From assembly GCF_007923355.1 (NCBI RefSeq), contig NZ_VOGO01000001.1, positions 186,001 to 250,000 of the forward strand: a stretch of DNA of 64,000 bases, given 5' to 3'. This stretch comes from Falsiphaeobacter marinintestinus. GTDB lineage: Bacteria > Pseudomonadota > Alphaproteobacteria > Rhodobacterales > Rhodobacteraceae. A program made the position numbers and the translations under genes. Below are positions 55,914 through 64,000 of this stretch, in pieces (positions within the stretch are counted from its first letter, which is position 1; every line of letters starts with the position of its first letter). The notes beneath the pieces were generated by a model. It had not been told where the DNA came from. It saw only the letters and a list, made by a program, of their open reading frames with translations, and did not search any database.

Positions 55914-57251
55914 TCAGTGAAGGTAATCAGCGCGTTGCAGCCCGTACTTGGCCATTTTCTCGTTCAGAGTCCGGCGCGGCAGGCACAACTCATCCATCAC
56001 ACTTGCGATCGAGCCCTTATGACGGCGCATGGTGTTGTCGATCAACATCCGCTCAAACGCTTCGACGTATTCCTTCAGCGGCTTGCCTTCCGTAGTCATC
56101 ACCGGCTGCATGTCTTCGTGATCCGACATCAATAGCGAGGCGATGGTCCCTGCCCCGCGCCGTGCCTGCAGCACGGCCCGTTCAGCGATATTGATCAGCT
56201 GGCGCACGTTACCCGGCCATGGTGCCTGCAACAATTGCGCAGCCTCCTGTGCCGACACTTTGGGCGCGTCACAGCCGTATTCTTCGGCGAACTGATCGCT
56301 GAACCGGGTGAACAGCGTCAAAATATCCTCGCCGCGTTGACGCAGAGGCGGCACCGTGATGCGCAACGCCGCCAACCGATAGAACAAATCGGGGCGCAAC
56401 ACGTCTTCACACGTCTTGCCCACTTCCTGCAGGTTCGAAATTGCGATGACCCGGGTTTCGGCAGGTGTTCCCTGCTCATTGATCACGGCCAGAAGTTTGG
56501 CCTGCAAGGTTTCACTGAGTGCATCAATGTCTTCCAGGATCAGCGTCCCGCCACGCGCTTCTTCAATGGCAGGCAATTGCGCATCTTCGGGCATCATCGG
56601 GCCAAACAGACGTTTTGACAGCGCGTCTTCTTCCAGCGCGGTACAACTGATCAGGACAAATTTCTTTCCCGCCCGGCTGCCGACCGCGTGCAAGGCATGG
56701 GCCACCAAAGTCTTGCCAGTGCCCGTTTCCCCATCGATCAACACGTGACCGTCGGCCTGCCCCAGATCAAGGATGTCTTCTTTCAGACGCTCCATCACAG
56801 GGCTGGACCCGATCAGCTTTTTCATCAGCTGAGTGCCATCGCTCAGCTCGCGGCGCAAAGCTCGGTTGTCCAGAGTCAGCCGTCGCGCGTTTGATGCACG
56901 CCTTGCCAGTTCGGACATCCGGTCAGGATTGAACGGCTTTTCCAGAAAGTCGAACGCGCCGACCCGCATTGCCTCGACGGCCATCGGCACATCGCCATGA
57001 CCTGTGATCATGATCACCGGCAAGGCGCTGTCGCTGCCCATCAGCTTTTTCAGAAACTGCATGCCATCCATGCCGGGCATCTTGATATCCGAGATCACGA
57101 TACCCGGATAATCCGGCCCCAGAACTTTCAGCGCATCTTCCGCACTTGGAAACGTTTCGGTGTCATACCCGGACAGGGCCAGCCACTGGCTTATGGATTG
57201 ACGCATATCCTGTTCGTCATCGACGATTGCGATTTTCATGGCCTGCGCCAT
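55914..57251 (-). CDS. dctD: DctD-like response regulator lacking GAFTGA
   Basis: A 445-residue response regulator partner of the adjacent sensor kinase. The receiver domain carries the phospho-acceptor Asp in IVISDIKMPGMDG, the AAA+ domain has Walker A GETGTGKT, and a C-terminal Fis-type helix-turn-helix is present. The GAFTGA loop that contacts sigma-54 is missing: where it should lie the protein reads LFGPMMPEDAQL. The Walker B acid pair is ED (LILEDID) instead of DE. It therefore may not work as a normal sigma-54 activator. The start at 57251 (MAQAMKIAIVDDEQ) follows GAGG. C4-dicarboxylate control is the family assignment. Confidence 0.88.
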   Translation of the reverse strand: MAQAMKIAIVDDEQDMRQSISQWLALSGYDTETFPSAEDALKVLGPDYPGIVISDIKMPGMDGMQFLKKLMGSDSALPVIMITGHGDVPMAVEAMRVGAFDFLEKPFNPDRMSELARRASNARRLTLDNRALRRELSDGTQLMKKLIGSSPVMERLKEDILDLGQADGHVLIDGETGTGKTLVAHALHAVGSRAGKKFVLISCTALEEDALSKRLFGPMMPEDAQLPAIEEARGGTLILEDIDALSETLQAKLLAVINEQGTPAETRVIAISNLQEVGKTCEDVLRPDLFYRLAALRITVPPLRQRGEDILTLFTRFSDQFAEEYGCDAPKVSAQEAAQLLQAPWPGNVRQLINIAERAVLQARRGAGTIASLLMSDHEDMQPVMTTEGKPLKEYVEAFERMLIDNTMRRHKGSIASVMDELCLPRRTLNEKMAKYGLQRADYLH

Positions 57252-57264
57252 TAACACACCTCAC

Positions 57265-59037
57265 TTATTCAGCGGCTTCAAGGCCGTCTTCCAGAATGGG
57301 CAGCTGCATTTCAAACACTGCCCCACCTTTCTGCCCGTTACGGGCGGTCAATCGCCCGCCCAGATCGGCCACGATACCGGACGAAATTGCCAGCCCCAGG
57401 CCGACACCATCCCCCGGTTGCTTGGTCGTATAAAACGGCTCGAACAAACTGTCGAAGTCTTCAATTCCGTTCCCATTGTCACGCACAGCCAAGGTTGCGG
57501 TTTCGCCAACCGCAAGAATAACCTCGATCTCAGGGTCGCTTACAGACTTGGTGGCGTCCAGCGCATTGCGCAAGAGGTTGATCATAACCTGCTCAATTCG
57601 CATGCGGTCGCCCATGACGTACACCGGTTGATCCGGCAGGATCTTGGCGATGCGCACATGGCGTTGGCGCAGCTGCGGTTCCATCATCGACAGACTGGAT
57701 GCCAATGCATCACCGACATTGACCGGCGAAAACACATCGCTGCCCTTGCGTGCATAAGATTTCAGCTGCCGGGTAATGGCGCCCATACGTTCGATCAGAT
57801 CATCGATCCGGCCAAAAGCCGACAAGGCCTCTTCCGGGCGATCACGCCGCAACAACAACCGCGCACCCGCCAGATAGGTTTTCATCGCGGCCAGAGGCTG
57901 GTTCAATTCATGGCTGACAGCGGCTGACATTTCGCCCAACGCGGCCAGTTTGGAGCTTTGCTCCAGCGTCTGTTCGGCCACCGCCAGATTTTCCTGCACC
58001 CGCTCGCGTTCCGCAATCTCACGCTGCAGACGGCTGTTAAGTTCGCGCAGTTCCGCCGACTCCCGTTGAAACAGCGCCATCCGCACGGCGGTCTTTCGGC
58101 TCAGGAAATAGAACGCCAGGGCCAGCAAAATCGCAAAACCCATGATCTCTAACGCCAGCACGGCGTTCACTTTTTCGCGGATCGAGGCATAGGTCGTATA
58201 TGACGTCATCCGCCAGCCCCGGAACGGGATCCGGGTTTCCATCCGCATCACGGCTTCGCCTTGCAGATACGCATCGGCTGGCAATGTCGACCAGTCAGCG
58301 GTGGCGCGGATGGCCTTCTGGATCGCCCCCAGCGGCGTTTCGCGCTGCAATGCCTCTGCCTCGCTCAACCCTCGCCACCGGGTTTCGGTCGCCAGGATGA
58401 TTGTCCCTGTCGTATCCGTGACCATCAGTGCATCGGATACTCCGGCCCAGGCCCGCTCAAATTTCTGCAGATCGACCTCGACCACGATCACACCCAGCAC
58501 TTCGGACTGATCCGCCATTCGACGGGAATAGGTGAACCGATAGCCACTGGCTTCACGTGGAATAACCGAAAAAATTGTGGAGTTCGAACGGATTGCATCG
58601 ACAAATGAAGGTTCGCTGCGATGGGCCTCGCCCAATCGGTTGCGGTCGGTGGCCGCCACGACTCGCCCGTCATGATCCAACAGCATAAGCGACGCTGCAC
58701 CGATTTCTTCCACAAATGAAATCAGGCGCTGTGTCGACATGCTGAAATCGTTGGACTGCAGTGCCGAAATCAGCGTCGGATCGCGGGCCAGCAACTGAGG
58801 CACAATCGCATTGCGACGCAATTCGCTGACCAGATTGCCGCCATACAACGCCAAACGCAGCTCGGCACGGTTGCGCGTGCTTTCGGTGAACCGGTTGGTC
58901 AGCATCCTGTTGGTGACCCAGACCGTGGCCGCCGCAACCACGATCAATAAGACCAACGCCATGCGCGTGCGCCAGCCAATCGGGCCGGACCGGGGCTGCC
59001 GGGGTGCCGCAACAAGGGGATTAGGCTGAGCGTTCAT
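57265..59037 (-). CDS. dctB: DctB-like sensor histidine kinase
   Basis: Membrane sensor of 590 residues. Two transmembrane segments (about residues 27-47 and 293-312) bracket a periplasmic domain with double-PAS character, as in C4-dicarboxylate sensors. The cytoplasmic part has the phospho-acceptor His in AAVSHELNQPLAAMK and the ATPase boxes NLLRNALDA, DNGNGI and GLGLAIS. The response regulator gene follows after 13 nt, so they form an operon. No dctPQM transporter genes are in the window. Confidence 0.92.
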   Translation of the reverse strand: MNAQPNPLVAAPRQPRSGPIGWRTRMALVLLIVVAAATVWVTNRMLTNRFTESTRNRAELRLALYGGNLVSELRRNAIVPQLLARDPTLISALQSNDFSMSTQRLISFVEEIGAASLMLLDHDGRVVAATDRNRLGEAHRSEPSFVDAIRSNSTIFSVIPREASGYRFTYSRRMADQSEVLGVIVVEVDLQKFERAWAGVSDALMVTDTTGTIILATETRWRGLSEAEALQRETPLGAIQKAIRATADWSTLPADAYLQGEAVMRMETRIPFRGWRMTSYTTYASIREKVNAVLALEIMGFAILLALAFYFLSRKTAVRMALFQRESAELRELNSRLQREIAERERVQENLAVAEQTLEQSSKLAALGEMSAAVSHELNQPLAAMKTYLAGARLLLRRDRPEEALSAFGRIDDLIERMGAITRQLKSYARKGSDVFSPVNVGDALASSLSMMEPQLRQRHVRIAKILPDQPVYVMGDRMRIEQVMINLLRNALDATKSVSDPEIEVILAVGETATLAVRDNGNGIEDFDSLFEPFYTTKQPGDGVGLGLAISSGIVADLGGRLTARNGQKGGAVFEMQLPILEDGLEAAE

Positions 59038-59073
59038 CCCGACAAGTTACGCCCCCCGCCGTCCGGGCTCAAG

Positions 59074-59742
59074 TCAGGCAGGCGTCAACACGCCTGCCAA
59101 TGCGCGGAAGAGCGCCGTCCCGTCGGTGCCACCATGGCCAAGATCCGCTGCCCTCTCGGGGTGCGGCATCATCCCCAGCACCCTACGGTTTTCCGACAGG
59201 ATGCCCGCAATGTCGCCGACCGAACCGTTGGGATTGTCCTCATACGTGAACGCCACGCGGTCTTCGCCTTGCAGCATGGCCACCGTTTCGGCATCGGCGA
59301 AATAGTTGCCATCGTGGTGCGCAATCGGGATGCCGATTACATCCCCGGCGTTGTAGCCTTCAGTAAACGCACTGTTCGACGTCTCAACCTTCAACGGCAC
59401 GGTTTTACAGATGTACTTCAACCCGGCATTGCGCAACAATGCTCCCGGCAGGATGCCTGTTTCCGTCAGCACCTGAAACCCGTTGCAAACGCCGATAGCA
59501 TATCCGCCGCGCTTGGTGTGATCGACCACAGATTGACAAATTGGCGACTGCGCCGCGATTGCCCCGCATCTAAGATAGTCTCCAAAGGAAAACCCACCCG
59601 GCACACCAACGATATCGATATTCTCGGGCAGGCCTGTATCCTTATGCCAGACCATTGACACATCAAACCCCGCCTGTTCAAAGGCAACCGCCAGGTCGCG
59701 GTCGCAATTGGATCCCGGGAAAACAACAACAGCTGCACGCAT
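59074..59742 (-). CDS. purQ: Phosphoribosylformylglycinamidine synthase subunit PurQ
   Basis: Glutamine amidotransferase subunit of the purine-pathway FGAM synthase complex (with PurS and PurL). The 222-residue protein has the class I glutaminase nucleophile in GVCNGFQVL and the catalytic His/Glu in MMPHPERA. Start ATG 59742 gives [17 protein letters not shown], the typical N-terminus. It lies 15 nt after the ADH gene and two genes away from purS. Confidence 0.97.
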   Translation of the reverse strand: MRAAVVVFPGSNCDRDLAVAFEQAGFDVSMVWHKDTGLPENIDIVGVPGGFSFGDYLRCGAIAAQSPICQSVVDHTKRGGYAIGVCNGFQVLTETGILPGALLRNAGLKYICKTVPLKVETSNSAFTEGYNAGDVIGIPIAHHDGNYFADAETVAMLQGEDRVAFTYEDNPNGSVGDIAGILSENRRVLGMMPHPERAADLGHGGTDGTALFRALAGVLTPA

Positions 59743-59757
59743 GGTTCTTTGGCTCCT

Positions 59758-60801
59758 TCAGCTCAGGAAATCGGTAATGACGGCCACACCCGGAGGCGCG
59801 GGGCGATCAAAGGCCTGCAATTCGGCGCTCGCGCCGGACAACCCGATTGTGCGGGTCACCAGCGGGGTCAGATCCAGGTTTTGTGAGGTCAACAGGTTCA
59901 ACAGCGACGGGTATCGCCAGGATGGCATCCCGCGCGTTCCGTAGACGGCCAGTTGGCCGGAATAGACACGATCCATCGGGATCGCCATGGTCGCGTGATC
60001 TCCGGCAGGCATCCCGACCTGCACCATCCGACCCAGTTTGCGCAGGCAGGACAAGGCGGTCACGGTCGTTGCTTCGACGCCCAACGCCTCAACAGCGACA
60101 TCCGCGCCGCCGCCAGTGATTTCACGAACAGCTTCAGCAGCGTCCGTCTCAGCGGCATTTACCACTGCCGAGGCACCCAGCCGGGTCGCATAGTCCAGCT
60201 TGTCCTGCACCACATCGACAACAATCACGCGTGCGCCAAGGGCTCGGCCCAGCATCATCGCCGAGATACCGATACCGCCACCACCAATCACGGCCAGCCA
60301 CTCACCGCCCTTAAGCTGCGCGCGACCGGTCAAAGCATGCCAGGCCGTCGTCACCCGACACCCCAAAGCCGCCGCAATCTCGGGCGACATGGTATCTGGC
60401 AAGGCGGTCAGGTTTGCATCCGCATACGGCACCTCGATGTATTCAGCAAATGCTCCGGCCACCGTGAACCCCGGAACAACCTGATCCGCACAAATCGTCT
60501 GGTTCCCGGCAGCACAATCGGCACAGTGCCCACAGGCCAGAATGAACGGTGCGATCACCCGGTCACCGGATTTCCAGAGCGCCACGGCGGACCCAACCTC
60601 AACCACTTCTCCGCAGAACTCATGCCCGGGAACATGTGGCAGAATCACGTAGGGGTCAGCTCCGGTCCAGGCATGCCAGTCCGACCGGCACACCCCGCAG
60701 GCCAGCACCTTCAAGACAACGCTGTTTGCCGCGCAATCCGGATCGGACACGTCCTGCACATCCAGCGGCGCGCGCCAATGGGTCAGTACCGCCGCTCTCA
60801 T
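59758..60801 (-). CDS. Zinc-binding alcohol dehydrogenase family protein
   Basis: A 347-residue MDR dehydrogenase with catalytic-zinc residues (CGVCRSDWHAW, PGHEFCGE), four structural-zinc cysteines (CGHCADCAAGNQTIC) and the NAD-binding GGGGIGISAMM. The start at 60801 overlaps the stop of the DUF3592 gene (ATGA). It sits between purS and purQ on the same strand and is presumably co-transcribed with the purine genes, though no purine role is evident. A longer frame to 60990 is a read-through over the upstream gene. Confidence 0.9.
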   Translation of the reverse strand: MRAAVLTHWRAPLDVQDVSDPDCAANSVVLKVLACGVCRSDWHAWTGADPYVILPHVPGHEFCGEVVEVGSAVALWKSGDRVIAPFILACGHCADCAAGNQTICADQVVPGFTVAGAFAEYIEVPYADANLTALPDTMSPEIAAALGCRVTTAWHALTGRAQLKGGEWLAVIGGGGIGISAMMLGRALGARVIVVDVVQDKLDYATRLGASAVVNAAETDAAEAVREITGGGADVAVEALGVEATTVTALSCLRKLGRMVQVGMPAGDHATMAIPMDRVYSGQLAVYGTRGMPSWRYPSLLNLLTSQNLDLTPLVTRTIGLSGASAELQAFDRPAPPGVAVITDFLS

Positions 60802-61298
60802 ACGGGGTTTCCCTTGGATTGCCAGCGCCGCAGCAACACAGTCATCAATACCCCTGGCACCGCCAAAACAATTGAAATCACGGCAATCACGCCCGCCACC
60901 GCATAATTGTGCGGTCCCGGAAGCAACACATCCTGATCGGCACCCGGGATGTAGCGGATTTCGTGCTTCGATCCGATGTCGAAATTCCAATCCGGATGCG
61001 ACATCCCGGTGCTTGCACCGGTTTCTCGCCCGTCCTGATCAACAAAGTCGAAAACCGGCGCATAATTTGTCTGACCACGGTCGAACGGCGTTTCGCCCTC
61101 CCAGGCATAGACCCGAACGACCTCGCCGATCGTAGACACGCTCACCAATCGCTCGTACTCGGCGATCAACGCCAGAAACGCAGCCGCAGCTGCAAATAAA
61201 ACCGGAGTCACCCAGACCAGTACCCAGACCCGCCACGAAATCAGGCGTCGCCCGGTTTCGTCGATACGCAGGAAAAACCGCTGGCTGGCCAGACCCAT
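60798..61298 (-). CDS. DUF3592 membrane protein
   Basis: A 166-residue protein with an N-terminal membrane segment (VWVLVWVTPVLFAAAAAFL), a soluble middle of about 80 residues with YIPG and a C-terminal membrane segment (VAGVIAVISIVLAVPGVLM), matching the DUF3592 family. The ATG at 61298 begins one nucleotide after the purS stop (TGA-G-ATG), so it is coupled to purS. Function unknown. Confidence 0.8.
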   Translation of the reverse strand: MGLASQRFFLRIDETGRRLISWRVWVLVWVTPVLFAAAAAFLALIAEYERLVSVSTIGEVVRVYAWEGETPFDRGQTNYAPVFDFVDQDGRETGASTGMSHPDWNFDIGSKHEIRYIPGADQDVLLPGPHNYAVAGVIAVISIVLAVPGVLMTVLLRRWQSKGNPV

Positions 61299-61299
61299 C

Positions 61300-61530
61300 T
61301 CAGCCCATCTCGATCGCGTAGGATTCAATCACCGTATTGGCGAGCAGTTTTTCACACATCTCGGTCACGTCCGCCTCGGTCGCGCCTTCGGCCAGATCCA
61401 GGTCGATCACCTTGCCCTGGCGCACACCGGTCACACTGTCAAATCCCATGGCACCCAACGCGTGGCGCACCGCCTCACCCTGCGGATCCAGAACTCCGGT
61501 CTTCAGCATTACATGCACACGTGCCTTCAT
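61300..61530 (-). CDS. purS: Phosphoribosylformylglycinamidine synthase subunit PurS
   Basis: Small subunit (76 aa) of the FGAM synthase complex that helps move ammonia from PurQ to PurL. The protein starts MKARVHVMLKTGVLDPQGEA and ends NTVIESYAIEMG, both typical of PurS. A second ATG sits just upstream at 61533. A hairpin with CTGACC/GGTCAG arms (61596-61624) lies in the gap between purC and purS. Confidence 0.95.
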   Translation of the reverse strand: MKARVHVMLKTGVLDPQGEAVRHALGAMGFDSVTGVRQGKVIDLDLAEGATEADVTEMCEKLLANTVIESYAIEMG

Positions 61531-61630
61531 CATCCTCGCCCTTGTGTCCTCAGAAACAGCCTGCTGCTTCTTTCTTGTTCAAAATACCCAACTGCCTGAC
61601 CCGCGCAACGGGCGCGCCGGTCAGTGAAGC

Positions 61631-62389
61631 TCAGTTGATCAGCGTCGGTTTCGTAACCTGAGAGGTCTTGGGCATCACGCCCAGACGCCGCGCAACTTCA
61701 GAGTACGCATCGGTCAGCGACCCCAGATCGCGCCGGAACACGTCCTTGTCCAGCTTTTGCCCGGTCTCAATATCCCACAACCGGCAACTGTCGGGGCTGA
61801 TTTCATCCGCCACGATCAGACGCATGAAATCGCCTTCATAGATCCGTCCGATCTCGATCTTGAAATCGACCAGTCGGATACCGACCGCCAGCATCACGCC
61901 GGACAGGAAGTCGTTAACCCGCAGCGCGAGACTCAGAACATCGTCCATGTCCTGCTGGCTGGCCCAGCCAAAGGCTGCGATGTGTTCTTCGCTGACCAGC
62001 GGATCCCCCAAAGCATCATCCTTATAGCAATACTCCACGATCGGACGCGGCAATTGCGTGCCCTCTTCGATACCCAGTCGTTTCGACAGGGATCCGGCGG
62101 CATAGTTGCGCACAATGATCTCAAGCGGAATGATTTCACAGTTGCGCACCAGTTGTTCGCGCATGTTGATGCGCCGGATGAAATGCGTCGGCACTCCGAT
62201 CTGGTTCAAACCGTTCATGAAGAACTCGCTCAGCAGGTTGTTCAGAACCCCCTTGCCTTCGATAACGTCCTTCTTTTCGGCGTTAAACGCAGTTGCGTCA
62301 TCCTTGAAATACTGCACGATGGTGCCAGGCTCGGGGCCTTCATACAGGATCTTCGCCTTGCCTTCGTAGATTTTTTTGCGACGCGCCAT
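61631..62389 (-). CDS. purC: Phosphoribosylaminoimidazole-succinocarboxamide synthase PurC
   Basis: Joins aspartate to CAIR in de novo purine synthesis. The 252-residue protein has the SAICAR synthetase start [15 protein letters not shown], the conserved [13 protein letters not shown], and [15 protein letters not shown] and VDFKIEIGR segments. The ATG at 62389 follows AAAGG; the longer frame to 62473 adds a non-homologous tail. The DUF1476 gene is divergent, 158 bp away. Confidence 0.97.
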   Translation of the reverse strand: MARRKKIYEGKAKILYEGPEPGTIVQYFKDDATAFNAEKKDVIEGKGVLNNLLSEFFMNGLNQIGVPTHFIRRINMREQLVRNCEIIPLEIIVRNYAAGSLSKRLGIEEGTQLPRPIVEYCYKDDALGDPLVSEEHIAAFGWASQQDMDDVLSLALRVNDFLSGVMLAVGIRLVDFKIEIGRIYEGDFMRLIVADEISPDSCRLWDIETGQKLDKDVFRRDLGSLTDAYSEVARRLGVMPKTSQVTKPTLIN

Positions 62390-62547
62390 GCAAAACCTTT
62401 CGGGAACGGGCCAGAGACTCAATCTCTCTGACGTGCCGCCGTCATAAGGCAAGGGCCGCAGTGTCGCAAGCAATGCGGTTCCCCTTGCGGTCGCGCGACG
62501 GGATTGTCATATCATGCGGCAGGAAAATTTCAGCAAGGGGCCATCCC

Positions 62548-62865
62548 ATGTCAACGTTCGATGATCGCGAAAACGCGTTTGAAGCCAAATTTGCCCATGA
62601 TGAGGAAATGCTGTTCAAGGCTCAGGCCCGCTGCAACAAGCTCCTTGGTCTTTGGGCCGCCGACCTGCAAGGCCTGACTGGCGACGACGCCGAAGCCTAT
62701 GCCAAAACCGTCGTGATTGCCGATTTTGAAGAAGCCGGTCACGAAGACGTTGTGCGCAAAGTTGCCGGCGATCTGGACGGCAAGGCCAGCGCGGACGAAA
62801 TTCGCGCCAAGATGGCCGAAATTCTGCCGCTTGCCAAAGAACAGATCATGAAAGAGGCAAGCTGA
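62548..62865 (+). CDS. DUF1476 protein (F1-ATPase inhibitor zeta subunit)
   Basis: A 105-residue, mainly helical protein (MSTFDDRENAFEAKFAHDEE start; LLGLWAADLQGLTGDDAEAY) of the DUF1476 family. In Paracoccus denitrificans this is the zeta subunit that inhibits the F1FO-ATPase with its N-terminal segment. The ATG at 62548 follows AAGGGG. It is divergent from purC. Confidence 0.92.
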   Translation: MSTFDDRENAFEAKFAHDEEMLFKAQARCNKLLGLWAADLQGLTGDDAEAYAKTVVIADFEEAGHEDVVRKVAGDLDGKASADEIRAKMAEILPLAKEQIMKEAS

Positions 62866-62872
62866 CAGCCCC

Positions 62873-62956
62873 CATCATGGCCGCACGGCTCATGATGTTC
62901 ATGAACAATTCGCGTTTGCGCTGGCGTCCGGTCCATGACAGACCGGGCGCCAGTTT
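62873..62956 (+). terminator. Two tandem hairpins between DUF1476 and bmt
   Basis: Hairpin 1 pairs CATCATG (62873-62879) with CATGATG (62891-62897), with further G-C pairs inside. Hairpin 2 is stronger: 62921-62933 pairs with 62941-62953 (13 bp, one G-U) with a 7-nt loop, followed by TTT. The second is the likely terminator of the DUF1476 transcript. I compared the region to SAM- and SAH-riboswitch patterns from memory and saw no match. Confidence 0.55.
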
Positions 62957-63000
62957 CATATCTGCGCCCCTCGCGCGCGACATCGGACGGATCCCCTGAC

Positions 63001-64000
63001 ATGACCAACGCCTTCTCCGAAATGCTCGATACCAAGGACGTGATCTTGGCAGATGGGGCCACCGGCACCAACCTGTTCAACATGGGTCTGCAGTCTGGCG
63101 ACGCGCCAGAGCTTTGGAACACCGACGAACCGGCCAAGATCACCGCGCTGTATCAGGGCTCTGTCGATGCAGGCAGTGATATGTTTCTGACCAACACGTT
63201 TGGCGGCACCGCATCGCGGCTGAAACTGCACAATGCTCAATCCCGGGTCCGCGAACTCAACCGCGTTGGCGCCGAAATCGGGCGCGATGTGGCCGACAAG
63301 GCCGGACGCAAGGTTGTTGTAGCGGGGTCGGTCGGACCCACAGGGGAAATTCTTGAACCTGTCGGGTCACTTACCCACGAGCTGGCAGTTGAAATGTTTC
63401 ACGAACAAGCGGACGGCCTGAAAGAGGGCGGCGTTGACGTGCTGTGGCTCGAAACCATTTCGGCCCCGGAAGAATACCGTGCCGCTGCAGAAGCGTTTGC
63501 CCTAGCTGACATGCCATGGGCTGGCACCATGAGCTTTGACACGGCTGGCCGCACCATGATGGGGCTGACCTCGGCCGATATGGTGCAACTGGTCGAAAGC
63601 CTGCCCAATCCGCCACTGGCCTTCGGAGCAAACTGCGGCGTCGGTGCCTCTGATATCCTGCGTACGGTTCTGGGCTTTGTCGCGCAGGGCACCGAACGAC
63701 CGATCATCTCGAAAGGCAATGCCGGGATCCCGAAGTATGTCGATGGTCACATCCACTATGACGGCACCCCCGAACTGATGGCCGAATACGCGGTTCTGGC
63801 CCGTGATGCGGGGGCCCGCATCGTTGGTGGATGTTGTGGCACGATGCCCGAACACCTGCGCATGATGCGCGACGCGCTGGACACCCGCCCGCGCGGCGAT
63901 CGCCCGACGCTTGAACAGATCGTTGACAAGCTGGGCGCGTTCAGTTCGGCCTCGGACGGAACCGGCGAAGATACGGCAGAGCCCAGAGAACGCCGCGGAC
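63001..64000 (+). CDS. bmt: Betaine--homocysteine S-methyltransferase-like protein (partial, C-terminus off window)
   Basis: Zinc-dependent methyltransferase that moves a methyl group to homocysteine, making methionine. The visible 333 codons contain LADGATGTNLFNMGLQ near the start and zinc-binding cysteines in GANCGVG and GGCCGTMP. The ATG at 63001 follows GGACGG, with the domain start at the expected distance. It is downstream of DUF1476 and a terminator-like hairpin, so it likely has its own promoter. The end lies beyond the window, where a Pro/Glu-rich C-terminus begins. Confidence 0.88.
   Translation, partial: MTNAFSEMLDTKDVILADGATGTNLFNMGLQSGDAPELWNTDEPAKITALYQGSVDAGSDMFLTNTFGGTASRLKLHNAQSRVRELNRVGAEIGRDVADKAGRKVVVAGSVGPTGEILEPVGSLTHELAVEMFHEQADGLKEGGVDVLWLETISAPEEYRAAAEAFALADMPWAGTMSFDTAGRTMMGLTSADMVQLVESLPNPPLAFGANCGVGASDILRTVLGFVAQGTERPIISKGNAGIPKYVDGHIHYDGTPELMAEYAVLARDAGARIVGGCCGTMPEHLRMMRDALDTRPRGDRPTLEQIVDKLGAFSSASDGTGEDTAEPRERRG

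Noticed and set aside
62873-63000. A SAM or SAH riboswitch before bmt
   Set aside because: The visible structures are simple hairpins, the second terminator-like; I could not match the conserved cores of SAM-II or SAH riboswitches. An Infernal search would decide.

Overview
The window looks like a chromosomal segment of a marine alphaproteobacterium of the Roseobacter group (Rhodobacterales). The evidence is the alphaproteobacterial dcw cluster, the SspB-alpha adaptor, a DUF1476 (F1-ATPase zeta) gene, the fumC-DUF4169-RHH trio, an RNase E with an acidic insertion, a membrane-anchored LuxR protein, RTX and DctBD genes, and above all a DUF1127 gene followed by tandem CCUCCUCCC-loop sRNAs as described in Rhodobacter sphaeroides. 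No rRNA, CRISPR array, intact insertion sequence or prophage was seen. Two tRNA genes are present: Gly-TCC and Val-TAC, both with encoded CCA.

Positions 1-11121 (minus strand) hold the division and cell-wall cluster mraZ-rsmH-ftsL-ftsI-murE-murF-mraY, then a DedA gene and an MscS channel gene inserted before murD, which runs off the left edge. The 5' side of mraZ is unusual. A 13-bp terminator-like hairpin sits 44 nt before the gene. Further upstream are two blocks of TGG-containing repeats spaced 10-11 bp, resembling MraZ boxes.

Positions 12113-12774 (plus strand) hold a DUF1127 gene followed by eight hairpins with CCTCCTCCC loops. They pair into four CcsR-type sRNAs ending in a strong terminator.

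Positions 13248-26819 form a catabolic island: an IlvD/Edd sugar-acid-type dehydratase and an enolase-superfamily dehydratase (minus), a divergent MocR regulator with its inverted repeats, a PotDABC-type ABC transporter with a potD/potA intergenic terminator, a GMC oxidoreductase, a DAO-type FAD oxidoreductase, a P-loop kinase, and a convergent serine hydrolase. Positions 27167-30320 hold an MDR oxidoreductase and a molybdopterin oxidoreductase.

Positions 30390-39601 form a surface-glycan-like region: a two-domain GT-B glycosyltransferase, a scarred stretch with an IS5-type remnant, a GT2 gene coupled to an acyl-carrier-like protein, an SGNH-like protein, and a protein with three methyltransferase domains and two zinc ribbons.

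Positions 40010-55779 are mixed housekeeping and accessory genes: histidine phosphatase, SnoaL-like, rhodanese-ChrB plus ChrA, SspB, fumC operon, P450 plus alpha/beta hydrolase, CcdA, RNase E, and a LuxR gene divergent from an RTX protein. Positions 55914-64000 carry a DctB/DctD two-component pair whose regulator lacks GAFTGA, the purine genes purC-purS-(DUF3592-ADH)-purQ, DUF1476 and the start of a bmt-like methyltransferase. Starts were chosen by Shine-Dalgarno fit, overlap with the upstream gene and expected domain start; all functions are inferred from sequence alone.
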